DNA of 64,000 nt from Microbulbifer hydrolyticus (GTDB lineage Bacteria > Pseudomonadota > Gammaproteobacteria > Pseudomonadales > Cellvibrionaceae). Positions 16,654-24,461 of this stretch are shown in pieces. The translations under genes and the position numbers were made by a program. Position 1 is the first letter of the stretch, and each line of letters begins with the position of its first letter. The DNA lies in NCBI RefSeq assembly GCF_009931115.1, contig NZ_CP047491.1, positions 3,874,001-3,938,000 of the forward strand, written 5' to 3'. The notes beneath the pieces are model-generated. The model made no database searches, was not told the origin of the DNA, and saw only the letters and a list, made by a program, of their open reading frames with translations.

Positions 16654-19299
16654 TTAGAACTTGTACTGAGCACCTACGTAGTACTGACGACCGTAAGTGT
16701 GATCCACCACGATACGACCGGAAGAGTCGATCATCTGGCGGTTTGGTTCATCGGTCAGGTTGATGCCCTCGAAGCTCAGCTTCCAGTTATCGTTGACGTT
16801 GTAGCTGGCTACAAAATCGACGTTGGCAGTACCTTCGGTGTACTCGGTGTCGTTGCCATTACGGGCAGAGTTCGGTGCACGAGTCAGGTAGTCATCACGT
16901 ACCGCATAAGAGATACGCGCGCTGAAGTTCTCGTCCTCGTAGTACGCGGTGGTGTTGTAGGTGTTCTCAGACATGCCCACCAGTGAATCCAGTACCGGCT
17001 CTTCGCCCGGCTTGGCGTAGTTCATTTCTGATTCCACGTAGGTGTAATTCAGAATCACGCCGAAGTTGTCGAACAGCGCCTGCTGGTACTGAAGTTCGAT
17101 ACCGGAGAGTTCGCCGCCGTCGCCGTTGATGTTGCGGGCAATTTCCCAGCTATCGCTTGCGCCGTAAGTACCTTCGTCGGTGAGCAGGTCAGCATTCAGA
17201 CCGGTGTCAGACCAGGGGCGGTCGCTGTCGGTTGTGCTGGTGATAAACGAATCGACATCCTTGTAGAAGTAAGCCGCGGCAAACACCGCATCGTCGGCAA
17301 AATACCACTCATAAGATATGTCGTAGGCACGCGCGCGGAACGGATCCAGCAGCGGGTTGCCGTAGCTCACCTTGCCGTTGAACTGGTCGATGCTACCGCC
17401 AGGCGTGAGGCTACCCAGTCCCGGGCGGGACATGACGTCCGCTACGGAGAAGCGGGCGATCATGTCGTCGTTGATATCGTAAGCGAGGTTCAGCGAAGGC
17501 AGGGTATCGGTGTACTCGTTTTCGACAGTCACCTGCACCAGCTCGTCATTCAGCTCGGTGTAGCCCGTAGACTGGGTTTCGGTGGTGACGTGGCGCACGC
17601 CGAAGTTACCGCGTAGCGGCAAGCCGGCTAGGTCGGTCCAGCCCAGCTGCAGGTAGAAACCGGTATCGTCCTCGCGCACATTGCGGATATCGCGAGCGCG
17701 CGGCGCCATACTGGCCGCAACTTCCGCAGAGTAGGTATCCAGAGTGGACTGCACAGCCGGTGAGAACCAGGTGATACCGTTCATGCTGGTGCTGCCGCCC
17801 TGCAGAGTAGCCGCGGAGATGTCACTGAATTTCGGCCCCGCGCGATTTTCTTCTACGTCAAACTCGAAGCTTTTGTTAGACACACCACCAGACAGGGTCA
17901 TCTGGTCATTCAGGTCAAACTCCAGGTTCAGGGCCACAGTGTCGAAGCTGTTGTCGACAGTGTTGGGACGGTGACGCAACTCGACAAAATCGAAGTTGTT
18001 CGGGTTAGCAGTATCGAAGTCCGCGAAGTCGATGCTGCCACCGGCTGTGGTCGCGTTGTAGGTGAAGCTGTTTTGGACGTTGATCGCATCCACGATAGCA
18101 GTGGTCTGCATCGGGTTGCTGTAGTTGGACTCGGACCCACCCCACAGTACATCACCGCGCAGACGATCAGTAAACTCATGGGAAGCGCGGATGGAGAACT
18201 GGTCAAACTTGGTTTCCAGCTCATCGAAACGATGCTCCACGCGCAGATCGTAATTGTTTACGGTCATGGAGGTGATAGTGCCGTTACCGTCGATGGTGTA
18301 GTCGGTAACGTCGTATTCTGGATAGTTACCCCCGTCCTTCAAACTGACGGAAACAAATTCCTCTTCACGGGTCGCTTCATATACCGAGGTGAGGTAGTCC
18401 ACCAGGATCTCGGTGCGGTCAGTCGGGCGGAACTGCAGTGTGCCGGTAAAGCCCTGGCGATCCTGCTCGTGGGTGAACTTACCGTAACGGGGAATACGCG
18501 GGAAGAAACCTTCGTTCAGTGCTGCGAGTTCGGCATCGTCGGCACAGGCAGAACAGTTGGCGATCTCTTCACTGGCGGTCCAGCGCACGGTAGAGAAGCC
18601 CTGCTCCAGCACATTGCGCTTGGAGGAAGAGTAAGTCGCCAGCCAGCCAAAGGTTTCCGCTTCGTTCTTACCGGAAACCAGGAAAGAGGTGCGCGGATCC
18701 GCCTCCGAGGACTGATCGTTGTAACCCATCTGGCCATTGGCGGCGAAGGTGAAGCTTTCGTCGTAATCCAGCGGGCGACCGGTGTTCAGATCCACGGTAG
18801 CGCCCAGGGAGCCCTCATCCAATTCGGCGGAGGAAGTCTTGTGCACGGTCAGATTGGAGAACAGCTCGGAAGCAAAGGTGTTGAAGTCAAATGAGCGGCC
18901 GCGGTTGGCACCGCCGGAGGAGTCAGCACCACCGGTAGTGGAGACGGCTTCCAGGCCATTGATGCGCACACGGGTAAACTGCGCACCCAGGCCGCGCACG
19001 GAAATGTTACGACCCTCACCGGCGTCACGGGTAATGGCTACACCAGGAATACGCTGCAGGGATTCTGCCAGGTTGAGATCGGGGAAATCGGCAATGTCTT
19101 CCGCCAGGATGGCGTCTTTGCTTCCAACGGCATTGCGCTTCTGGTCGAGGGCTTTTGCCAGGCTGTCACGGTAACTGGCCGTTACGGTGATCTCTTCCAG
19201 GGTGGCATCGTCGAGGTTGGAATTGGACTCTTGCGCAAAGGCCGGCACCGCAACAATGGCCATAGCAAGCGTGAGTGGTTTTAGCTCGAAGGTCTTCAT
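16654..19299 (-). CDS. TonB-dependent receptor 2 (TIGR01782-like, carbohydrate type)
   Basis: Outer-membrane receptor of 881 residues. The ATG at 19299 is preferred to 19308 because GGAG then has a normal 9-base spacing. Signal peptide LTLAMAIVAVPAFAQ, TonB box EEITVTASYRDSL, plug motifs FPDLNLAESLQRIPGV, RNISVRGLGAQFTRVRING and LFSNLTVHKTSSAELDEGSLG, and C-terminal barrel strand RQYYVGAQYKF. It heads the minus-strand group GH105-kduI-kduD and has three operator-like palindromes upstream. Import of galacturonate oligomers, possibly unsaturated ones, is the likely role, inferred from neighbours. Confidence 0.92.
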   Translation of the reverse strand: MKTFELKPLTLAMAIVAVPAFAQESNSNLDDATLEEITVTASYRDSLAKALDQKRNAVGSKDAILAEDIADFPDLNLAESLQRIPGVAITRDAGEGRNISVRGLGAQFTRVRINGLEAVSTTGGADSSGGANRGRSFDFNTFASELFSNLTVHKTSSAELDEGSLGATVDLNTGRPLDYDESFTFAANGQMGYNDQSSEADPRTSFLVSGKNEAETFGWLATYSSSKRNVLEQGFSTVRWTASEEIANCSACADDAELAALNEGFFPRIPRYGKFTHEQDRQGFTGTLQFRPTDRTEILVDYLTSVYEATREEEFVSVSLKDGGNYPEYDVTDYTIDGNGTITSMTVNNYDLRVEHRFDELETKFDQFSIRASHEFTDRLRGDVLWGGSESNYSNPMQTTAIVDAINVQNSFTYNATTAGGSIDFADFDTANPNNFDFVELRHRPNTVDNSFDTVALNLEFDLNDQMTLSGGVSNKSFEFDVEENRAGPKFSDISAATLQGGSTSMNGITWFSPAVQSTLDTYSAEVAASMAPRARDIRNVREDDTGFYLQLGWTDLAGLPLRGNFGVRHVTTETQSTGYTELNDELVQVTVENEYTDTLPSLNLAYDINDDMIARFSVADVMSRPGLGSLTPGGSIDQFNGKVSYGNPLLDPFRARAYDISYEWYFADDAVFAAAYFYKDVDSFITSTTDSDRPWSDTGLNADLLTDEGTYGASDSWEIARNINGDGGELSGIELQYQQALFDNFGVILNYTYVESEMNYAKPGEEPVLDSLVGMSENTYNTTAYYEDENFSARISYAVRDDYLTRAPNSARNGNDTEYTEGTANVDFVASYNVNDNWKLSFEGINLTDEPNRQMIDSSGRIVVDHTYGRQYYVGAQYKF

Positions 19300-19329
19300 G
19301 ACTCTCATCTCCGCCTATCGTCTTTATTT

Positions 19330-19356
19330 TGGTAAAACCTGTTTTTGGTAATACCG
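19330..19356. promoter_or_regulatory. Two putative GntR operators before TonB receptor 2
   Basis: TGGTAAAACCT (19330-19340) and TGGTAATACCG (19346-19356) are spaced 16 bases start to start. Both keep the TGGT-N3-ACC form seen near other genes of this locus. They lie 31-57 bases upstream of the receptor start codon, a place where a repressor would block the promoter or leader. Confidence 0.5.
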
Positions 19357-19409
19357 CTTATTATCAAAGCAAACCGATATTCGCACACGGATTACCAACT
19401 GGCAACTTT

Positions 19410-19421
19410 TTGGCAGACCAA
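19410..19421. promoter_or_regulatory. Possible third operator-like palindrome
   Basis: TTGGCAGACCAA, a near-palindrome with two-base spacing, lies further upstream of TonB receptor 2. A TTACCA half site is at 19392-19397. It is weaker than the pair at 19330. Confidence 0.3.
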
Positions 19422-19467
19422 TTTCGCCAATATTACGGCTTTTCCCCTCGGATTGAAGAGTAACGCG

Positions 19468-19527
19468 CCAAAGCCCCCTGAACCAGTGTGTATACGCCAA
19501 CACTGGCCGCCTTCCGGAGGGCTTTGG
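19468..19527. repeat. Nested inverted repeat downstream of the GH28 gene
   Basis: The outer stem is 9 bp (19468-19476 with 19519-19527) and the inner stem 7 bp (19483-19489 with 19500-19506). It begins 23 bases past the GH28 stop. There is no T-run, so it is not a standard terminator. It lacks the core of the 110-bp repeat family, although the nested form is similar. Confidence 0.5.
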
Positions 19528-19549
19528 AGGAGGGACTAACGCGGGTTAA

Positions 19550-20989
19550 TCAGCCGGGCTTAAAGGCCTGACCATTGATCGTGACATTATTCACGGTCAG
19601 GCCAGTCACCTCCTCGATCACGCCAAGAGAGCCAGCCTGGTCAATGCGGCTATTGGAAATCTGCAGACCGCGAATTGGGGCGCGCTCGAATCCGCGGATT
19701 TGGAAGGCCCGGTTGGCTTGTTTACACACCAGGTTCTCTACCTGGATGTTGTACACGTTCGGATCAAAGTCGCCCTTGTCGCCTTCCTCGTAGAAGAAGT
19801 TGATGACGATGACATCCTTCACCTGGCCAATGGTCAGGTTGCGCACGTAGATATCGTGAATATTGCCACCGCGCATGGCGTTGGTCTTGATGCGCAGGCC
19901 GCGCTCCAGGTGTGGGCTGCTCATCACACAGTCTTCCAGGAATACGTTGCGCACGCCGCCGGAAATCTCGCTGCCCAGTACGAGGCCGCCGTGACCGTCG
20001 CGCATCTGGCAATTTCGTACCACCACGTTCTCGGTGGGGACATTGACCCGGCGACCATCCGCGTTGCGCCCGGACTTGATCGCGATACAGTCATCACCGT
20101 TGTCGAACAGGCAATCCTCGATCAGAACGTTTTTGCAGGACTCGGGATCACAGCCGTCGGAATTGGGGCCGTGGCTTCTTGTAGTCACACCGCGCACGGT
20201 AACGCCTTCACACAGCACCGGATGAATTACCCAGAACGGCGAGTTTTCCAGGGTGACGCCCTCGATCAGTACATTTTTACACTCGTAAAATTGAACCAGC
20301 GGCGGACGCAGGAAGGACTCCTCCGCATAGTGGCGGTCGGCCACCGGCACCCCGGCCTCCATCTCCTCCATCAGCTTCGCGCGCGCCGCGTGCTGGGTAT
20401 CACCCTCGTTCGAGCTGTTATCGCACTTGGTATTCGCGCCTTTCCACGGCCACCAGGTGTCGCAGTCGGCACCACCGTCGATCAGGCCTTTGCCGGTGAG
20501 CGCGACATTTTCCGCTTTGTGGGCATAGATCAGCGGCGAGTACCCCATCATTTCCATGCCTTCCCAACGGGTTTTGACCGCCGGCAGGTAACGCTCGGGC
20601 TCGGGGATAAAGTGAACCTCGGCCCCTTCCGCGACGTGCAGCTCGGTGTTGGAAACCAGGTGAATCGGGCCGGTGCGATATTTGCCCGCAGGCACCACAA
20701 CACGGCCGCCGCCAGCCTTACGGCTGGCCTCGATCGCTGCAGCAAAGAATGCGCTGGCGTCCTCACCCTCCCCCGTGGCCCCGAACTCCTTCAGGTTGAA
20801 GTCTCGCGCCGGGATAGAAGGCAGCTTGATTGCGGACAGGATCTTCGGCACTTGCGCCCAGGGGCCGTTGTACTGGGCCCGCGGGGGGCGACTCATGGCC
20901 ACGGCCTGGGAAAGCGCCCCAGGGATTGCCGGCACCGCCGCAGCGGCCACCAGAGATTGCAAGAATACTCGCCGGTTGAGTCCAGTCAT
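19550..20989 (-). CDS. GH28 polygalacturonase with Tat-like signal
   Basis: Exported glycoside hydrolase of 479 residues that cleaves polygalacturonan or related rhamnogalacturonan by inversion. ATG 20989 is chosen because GGGAG lies 6 bases upstream. The N-terminus LNRRVFLQSLVAAAAVP carries a twin-arginine motif, so export by Tat of the folded protein is likely. The beta-helix contains all GH28 landmarks: NSD (residues 276-278), GDD (aspartates near 299-300), GHGG (His near 333) and RIK. It lies alone downstream of the gntR terminator, with an operator-like site at 21095, so it probably has its own controlled promoter. Exo versus endo action is not decided. Confidence 0.92.
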   Translation of the reverse strand: MTGLNRRVFLQSLVAAAAVPAIPGALSQAVAMSRPPRAQYNGPWAQVPKILSAIKLPSIPARDFNLKEFGATGEGEDASAFFAAAIEASRKAGGGRVVVPAGKYRTGPIHLVSNTELHVAEGAEVHFIPEPERYLPAVKTRWEGMEMMGYSPLIYAHKAENVALTGKGLIDGGADCDTWWPWKGANTKCDNSSNEGDTQHAARAKLMEEMEAGVPVADRHYAEESFLRPPLVQFYECKNVLIEGVTLENSPFWVIHPVLCEGVTVRGVTTRSHGPNSDGCDPESCKNVLIEDCLFDNGDDCIAIKSGRNADGRRVNVPTENVVVRNCQMRDGHGGLVLGSEISGGVRNVFLEDCVMSSPHLERGLRIKTNAMRGGNIHDIYVRNLTIGQVKDVIVINFFYEEGDKGDFDPNVYNIQVENLVCKQANRAFQIRGFERAPIRGLQISNSRIDQAGSLGVIEEVTGLTVNNVTINGQAFKPG

Positions 20990-21094
20990 AAATATCTCCC
21001 GGGGCTTATTGTTGTACTGGTTAGGTAGGGAAAAGCTCATCGCATGCGGTTTCGCCAGCTGTGTGGCAAGACCAGTATTAAATTTTGGCCAATA

Positions 21095-21105
21095 CTGTCA
21101 TACCA
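21095..21105. promoter_or_regulatory. Operator-like site before the GH28 gene
   Basis: TGTCATACCAA keeps one good half site (ACCA) and a weak partner of the TGGT-N3-ACCA form. It lies 106 bases upstream of the GH28 start. The neighbouring bases 21084-21093 also include TTGGCCAATA. Confidence 0.35.
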
Positions 21106-21201
21106 ATTTTTGGAGGGCAACAACCACGCAGTCAAATCCGGGGTAAAACTGGTACCCGGGTGCACCACATGCTCGTCGGATCAGACTTAAAAAAGAGGCA
21201 T

Positions 21202-21228
21202 AAAAAAGCCGGCACAAATGGCCGGCTT
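21202..21228 (-). terminator. Intrinsic terminator of the gntR gene
   Basis: An 8-bp stem (21206-21213 with 21221-21228) and a run of T on the minus strand (21207-21202), placed 27 bases after the gntR stop. It separates gntR from the GH28 gene. Confidence 0.85.
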
Positions 21229-21254
21229 GCAAGAAATAGCAGGGAGGCAGGGGG

Positions 21255-21992
21255 TCAGGGCAGCGCAAATCTCTGGCGCGCGGCACTCATCTCGCGGCGG
21301 GCCTGCTCCAGAGCCTCGGCCTCGGTTGCGTCCAGCAACTGCTGCACCACGCGCTGCAGGTGATCGCGCATGGCATTGCGCGCGGCTTCAGGGTCTCGGT
21401 TCTGAATCGCTTCCAGGATACGGCGATGCTCCTCGATGCGCGGCTTTGAACCGACCTGACGCACCTTTTCAAGGATGCGGGCAGATACGGAAGAATTGTT
21501 GCGCAGCTTCCACAGGTGCTCGCACACGGAAACAACTGCATCGTTGTGCGTGCAGCGGGCAATGTGCAGGTGAAACTTCTCGTCCGCCACTTCTGCGCTG
21601 GAGTCAGAGGCGTTCTCTGCAATCATTTCATCCAGGATACTGGCCAACTCCGCCACTTCGGCTTCACTCATTTCACGCGCAGCCAGGCCTGCGGCCTCAC
21701 CCTCGAACATCATACGCGCCTGCAGAATCTCAAACGCACCAATATCGCTTTCACCGGCAGCGAAGGTACTGGCTTCGGAGTCAGTCACGTAAACGCCCGA
21801 GCCACCTTTTACCTCGACGCAGCCGGCAAGTTCCAGCGCGATAATGGCTTCGCGCACGGTGGGTCGGCTCACCTCGAAGCGCTCGGCAAGCTTGCGCTCA
21901 GCGGGCAAGCGTGTGCCGGCCGGGTAGTCACCGGCGGCGATAGCGGCAGCCAGCTTTTCGGCTACCTGTTGATAAAGTCGGGCACCTTGCAT
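21255..21992 (-). CDS. FadR-subfamily GntR transcription regulator
   Basis: DNA-binding regulator of 245 residues. ATG 21992 is preferred to an earlier TTG (22022) because AGGAG stands just before it. The N-terminal winged helix is clear (LPAERKLAERFEVSRPTVRE), with a short wing (VKGGSGVYV). The C-terminal FCD ligand domain has the metal-site stretch DEKFHLHIARC and a downstream histidine in RIEEHRRI. In this family the ligands are often uronates or their keto products (UxuR, ExuR, KdgR-like roles). It lies between GH28 and uxaA and is divergent from uxaA, so it is the natural candidate to bind the TGGT-N3-ACCA sites across the locus. Ligand and sign of regulation are unknown. Confidence 0.9.
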   Translation of the reverse strand: MQGARLYQQVAEKLAAAIAAGDYPAGTRLPAERKLAERFEVSRPTVREAIIALELAGCVEVKGGSGVYVTDSEASTFAAGESDIGAFEILQARMMFEGEAAGLAAREMSEAEVAELASILDEMIAENASDSSAEVADEKFHLHIARCTHNDAVVSVCEHLWKLRNNSSVSARILEKVRQVGSKPRIEEHRRILEAIQNRDPEAARNAMRDHLQRVVQQLLDATEAEALEQARREMSAARQRFALP

Positions 21993-22387
21993 CGAGCCAC
22001 TCTCCTGCGTTAATAACTGCAACTATTCTTCTTTATTTATATTCCGCACGCGGGGGAATTACCCCTGCGCAACGTTCCGGGCCAGGTTGCCGGACCAGCC
22101 TGGCCGGCTTATCGCCACTGCCTCATCCGCCAGCCCGTTACGAAACCAAAACACCCTGACCAGTCCGCCTTGGCCGTCACCTCTTTTGCCCCCACACAAG
22201 ATGAGGGCTCAAAAACCGATCGTGCAGTTTAACAGAACGGGTTTAACCACCACAACACAGATATTGCCATTACAGTCTTACCAAATTCAACTATGCTTCC
22301 GATTGCGGCCTTACCAATATAGTGTTAGATTGCAACCAATCATAACGACAACTGACCGCGAGTCCGAATTAGCGGAGTCAGGACAAG
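21993..22387. other. Divergent gntR-uxaA regulatory region
   Basis: This 395-bp space has no gene. It includes an imperfect hairpin around 22081-22104 and, in its last 130 bases, AT-rich sequence with two operator-like sites (22273 and 22306) before uxaA. Promoters for both genes must lie here, but no clear -35/-10 pair could be chosen with confidence. Confidence 0.6.
22273..22316. promoter_or_regulatory. Two operator-like half-palindromes before uxaA
   Basis: CAGTCTTACCA (22273-22283) and CGGCCTTACCA (22306-22316) share CTTACCA and match the right half of TGGT-N3-ACCA. They are spaced 33 bases apart, about three helical turns, so they would face the same side of the DNA. Confidence 0.4.
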
Positions 22388-23911
22388 ATGGATCTCATTC
22401 ATATACATACCGACGATAATGTCGCCGTCAGCAAGGTTCCCCTGCCCGCGGGCACGCTGGTGAACTGGGCGGGCAGCATGATGCCGCTGGTTTCTGATGT
22501 ACCGGCGATGCACAAGGTGTGCGTGCGCGCTATCCGCTCCGGTGAAGCGGTCATCAAATACGGCCAGGTTATCGGTTTTGCGCGGGAGGACATTGCTCCC
22601 GGCACCCACGTACACGAATTCAATATGGAAGCGGGTAACCACCAGGTTGCGCATGAGTTCTGCCGGGACTATTTCCCCACCGAGCTGGTGGCACCGGAAG
22701 AGCGCGCCACGTTTATGGGCTACCGCCGCCCGACTGGCAAGGCCGGTACCCGCAATTACCTGGCTGTGGTTTCTACCGTTAACTGCTCGGTTACCGTTTC
22801 CCGCGCGATTTCTGTCCACTTCCGCGACAGCGGCAAGCTGCGCGATTTCCCGAATATCGATGGCGTTGTGGCGCTGGGCCACGACAGCGGCTGTGGCATG
22901 TCCACGTCCGGCGAAGGTTACCAGACGCTGCTGCGCACCCTGCATGGGTATATTGCCCATCCGAATTTCGCCGGCGTTCTGCTGATCGGCCTCGGCTGTG
23001 AGGCGATGCAGATTACCAGCCTGATGCGCGAGACCGGTCTCCAGGAAGGCGACAATTTCCAGGTAATGACCATTCAACAGCTGGGCGGTACCCGCGCGGC
23101 AATCGAAGCCGGTATCGAACGCCTGACCAAAATGTTGCCTGCGGCAAACGCCTGTCAACGCGAGCCTATTCCCGCGTCGGAACTGACGATGGCGGTCCAG
23201 TGTGGCGGCAGTGACGCCTACTCCGGCATTACCGCAAACGCGGGCCTGGGTGCAGCGGCAGATATCCTGGTGCGCCAAGGCGGCACGGTTATTTATTCAG
23301 AAACGCCAGAGATTTACGGCGCCGAACACCTGCTGACCCGCCGCGCAGCGTCTCCGGAGGTCGCGCAGAAATTGGTTGACCGCATCGCGTGGTGGGAAAA
23401 CTACACGCAGATGAACGGTGTCGAGCTCAACAACAATCCGTCTCCGGGCAACAAGGCCGGCGGCCTGACCACCATCGCGGAAAAATCACTCGGCGCCCAG
23501 GCCAAGAGTGGTACGACGGCGCTGCAGGATGTTTATTTGTACGCGGAGCAGGTGCGCAAGAAAGGCCTGGTGTTTATGGACAGCCCCGGGTTTGATCCCG
23601 TGTCCGTTACTGGCCAGGTGGCAAGCGGTGCAAATGTGGTCTGCTTCACCACCGGCCGCGGTTCTGCCTTCGGTGGCAAGCCGGTACCGAGTATCAAGCT
23701 GGCGAGCAATTCCCATCTGTTCGAGCGTATGCGCGAGGATATGGATATCGACTGCGGTGGGATTCTCGACAAACGCTATTCCGTGGCGGAATGTGGTGAG
23801 ATGATTTTCCAGCAGGTGCTCGCGATTGCCTCTGGCGAGAAGAGTGCCAGTGAGAAGCTGGATTATGGAGATAATGAATTTGCGCCCTGGCATCTCGGAG
23901 CGGTGGTCTAG
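22388..23911 (+). CDS. uxaA: Altronate dehydratase
   Basis: Cytoplasmic enzyme that dehydrates D-altronate to 2-keto-3-deoxygluconate, the last dedicated step of galacturonate breakdown. At 507 residues it is close to E. coli UxaA (495). The N-terminal SAF domain (residues 1-90, IHTDDNVAVSKVPLPAGT, GTHVHEFN) is followed by the catalytic part: YRRPTGKAGTRNYLAVVSTVNCS near residue 115, GHDSGCGMS with conserved cysteine, LLIGLGCEAMQI, QCGGSDAYSGITANAGLG, and FTTGRGSAFGGKPVPSIKLASN. An AGGAC site precedes the ATG. It is divergent from the GntR regulator and followed by a good terminator. Confidence 0.95.
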   Translation: MDLIHIHTDDNVAVSKVPLPAGTLVNWAGSMMPLVSDVPAMHKVCVRAIRSGEAVIKYGQVIGFAREDIAPGTHVHEFNMEAGNHQVAHEFCRDYFPTELVAPEERATFMGYRRPTGKAGTRNYLAVVSTVNCSVTVSRAISVHFRDSGKLRDFPNIDGVVALGHDSGCGMSTSGEGYQTLLRTLHGYIAHPNFAGVLLIGLGCEAMQITSLMRETGLQEGDNFQVMTIQQLGGTRAAIEAGIERLTKMLPAANACQREPIPASELTMAVQCGGSDAYSGITANAGLGAAADILVRQGGTVIYSETPEIYGAEHLLTRRAASPEVAQKLVDRIAWWENYTQMNGVELNNNPSPGNKAGGLTTIAEKSLGAQAKSGTTALQDVYLYAEQVRKKGLVFMDSPGFDPVSVTGQVASGANVVCFTTGRGSAFGGKPVPSIKLASNSHLFERMREDMDIDCGGILDKRYSVAECGEMIFQQVLAIASGEKSASEKLDYGDNEFAPWHLGAVV

Positions 23912-23935
23912 CTGCCCCTTCGAGTTGATTTTAAG

Positions 23936-23960
23936 AAACCGGCCTTGTGCCGGTTTTTTT
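23936..23960 (+). terminator. Intrinsic terminator of uxaA
   Basis: An 8-bp stem (23936-23943 with 23949-23956) and a T-run (23954-23960) begin 25 bases after the stop codon. Confidence 0.9.
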
Positions 23961-24072
23961 GTTTTTAGGGCAGCCAAATTTAGTGGCATGAGTGCTTTGA
24001 ACCCAGCCCGGTGACAGCAAGGCACCGGGGATTCATTAAAGTTCAGTGCTACGTATTTATTATGCTTCGGAT

Positions 24073-24270
24073 TTAATCATGCAGCTTAGCTGGAGCTTTA
24101 CTGAGCAACACAAGAACCAGTGTGGCCAACGGGCCAAAAATCAGGCTCAGAATCCACCATATAAGACCGCTACGATTTTTCCCCTGAGCCAAGCCTGCAT
24201 TGATCAGGGAAAGTGTTCCCCAGCCTACCAGCCACTCCCGCGACTGAATCATTACCTGATACTCTTCCAT
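24073..24270 (-). CDS. Small two-helix membrane protein
   Basis: 65-residue hypothetical protein. The middle stretch SLINAGLAQGKNRSG is followed by a hydrophobic segment (LIWWILSLIFGPLATLVLVLL). This resembles a widespread family of very small inner-membrane proteins in proteobacteria with the pattern of a short loop, a GRSG-like turn and a LLSLxFGPLAT helix. No function is established. A GGGAAGGG ribosome site lies just before ATG 24270. It stands alone between uxaA and repeat copy B. The frame is short, but the motif and ribosome site support a real gene. Confidence 0.65.
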   Translation of the reverse strand: MEEYQVMIQSREWLVGWGTLSLINAGLAQGKNRSGLIWWILSLIFGPLATLVLVLLSKAPAKLHD

Positions 24271-24317
24271 AATCCCTTCCCAAGCAGCTCAATAAAATAC
24301 CGAAGCGCGAATCTAAG

Positions 24318-24450
24318 GCAGCGTGCCGGGTATCTGTTTTCAAAAGCGTCGGCGACAGGGACGTCGCCGACGCAGCGTACAGGGATGTATTCACAGCGGT
24401 TTTGAAAACAGATACCCGGTGCTCTGCCGCCACACGGTCAACTAAGCGGT
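24318..24450 (-). repeat. Nested palindromic intergenic repeat, copy B
   Basis: Outer stem of 20 bp, perfect (24326-24345 with 24400-24419), and inner stem of 11 bp, perfect (24346-24356 with 24363-24373). The core is read on the minus strand between 24374 and 24399. The flank GGTGCTCTGCCGCCAC (24418-24433) follows on the plus strand. It lies between the small membrane protein and pepB. A flank resembling copy E (GCGGTACCACA, 24446-24456) extends the similarity toward the pepB stop. Confidence 0.85.
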
Positions 24451-24461
24451 ACCACAATACA

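Noticed and set aside
24011..24033. Possible lone half of the repeat flank (GTGACAGC then GGCACCGGGGAT)
   Set aside because: Only about two thirds of the bases match the copy A flank and there is no partner arm or core, so it is not counted as a copy.
24170..24457. Small ORF through repeat copy B
   Set aside because: The reading frame is created by the repeat. A similar peptide appears through copy C at 44194-44475, which shows repeat translation rather than a gene family.
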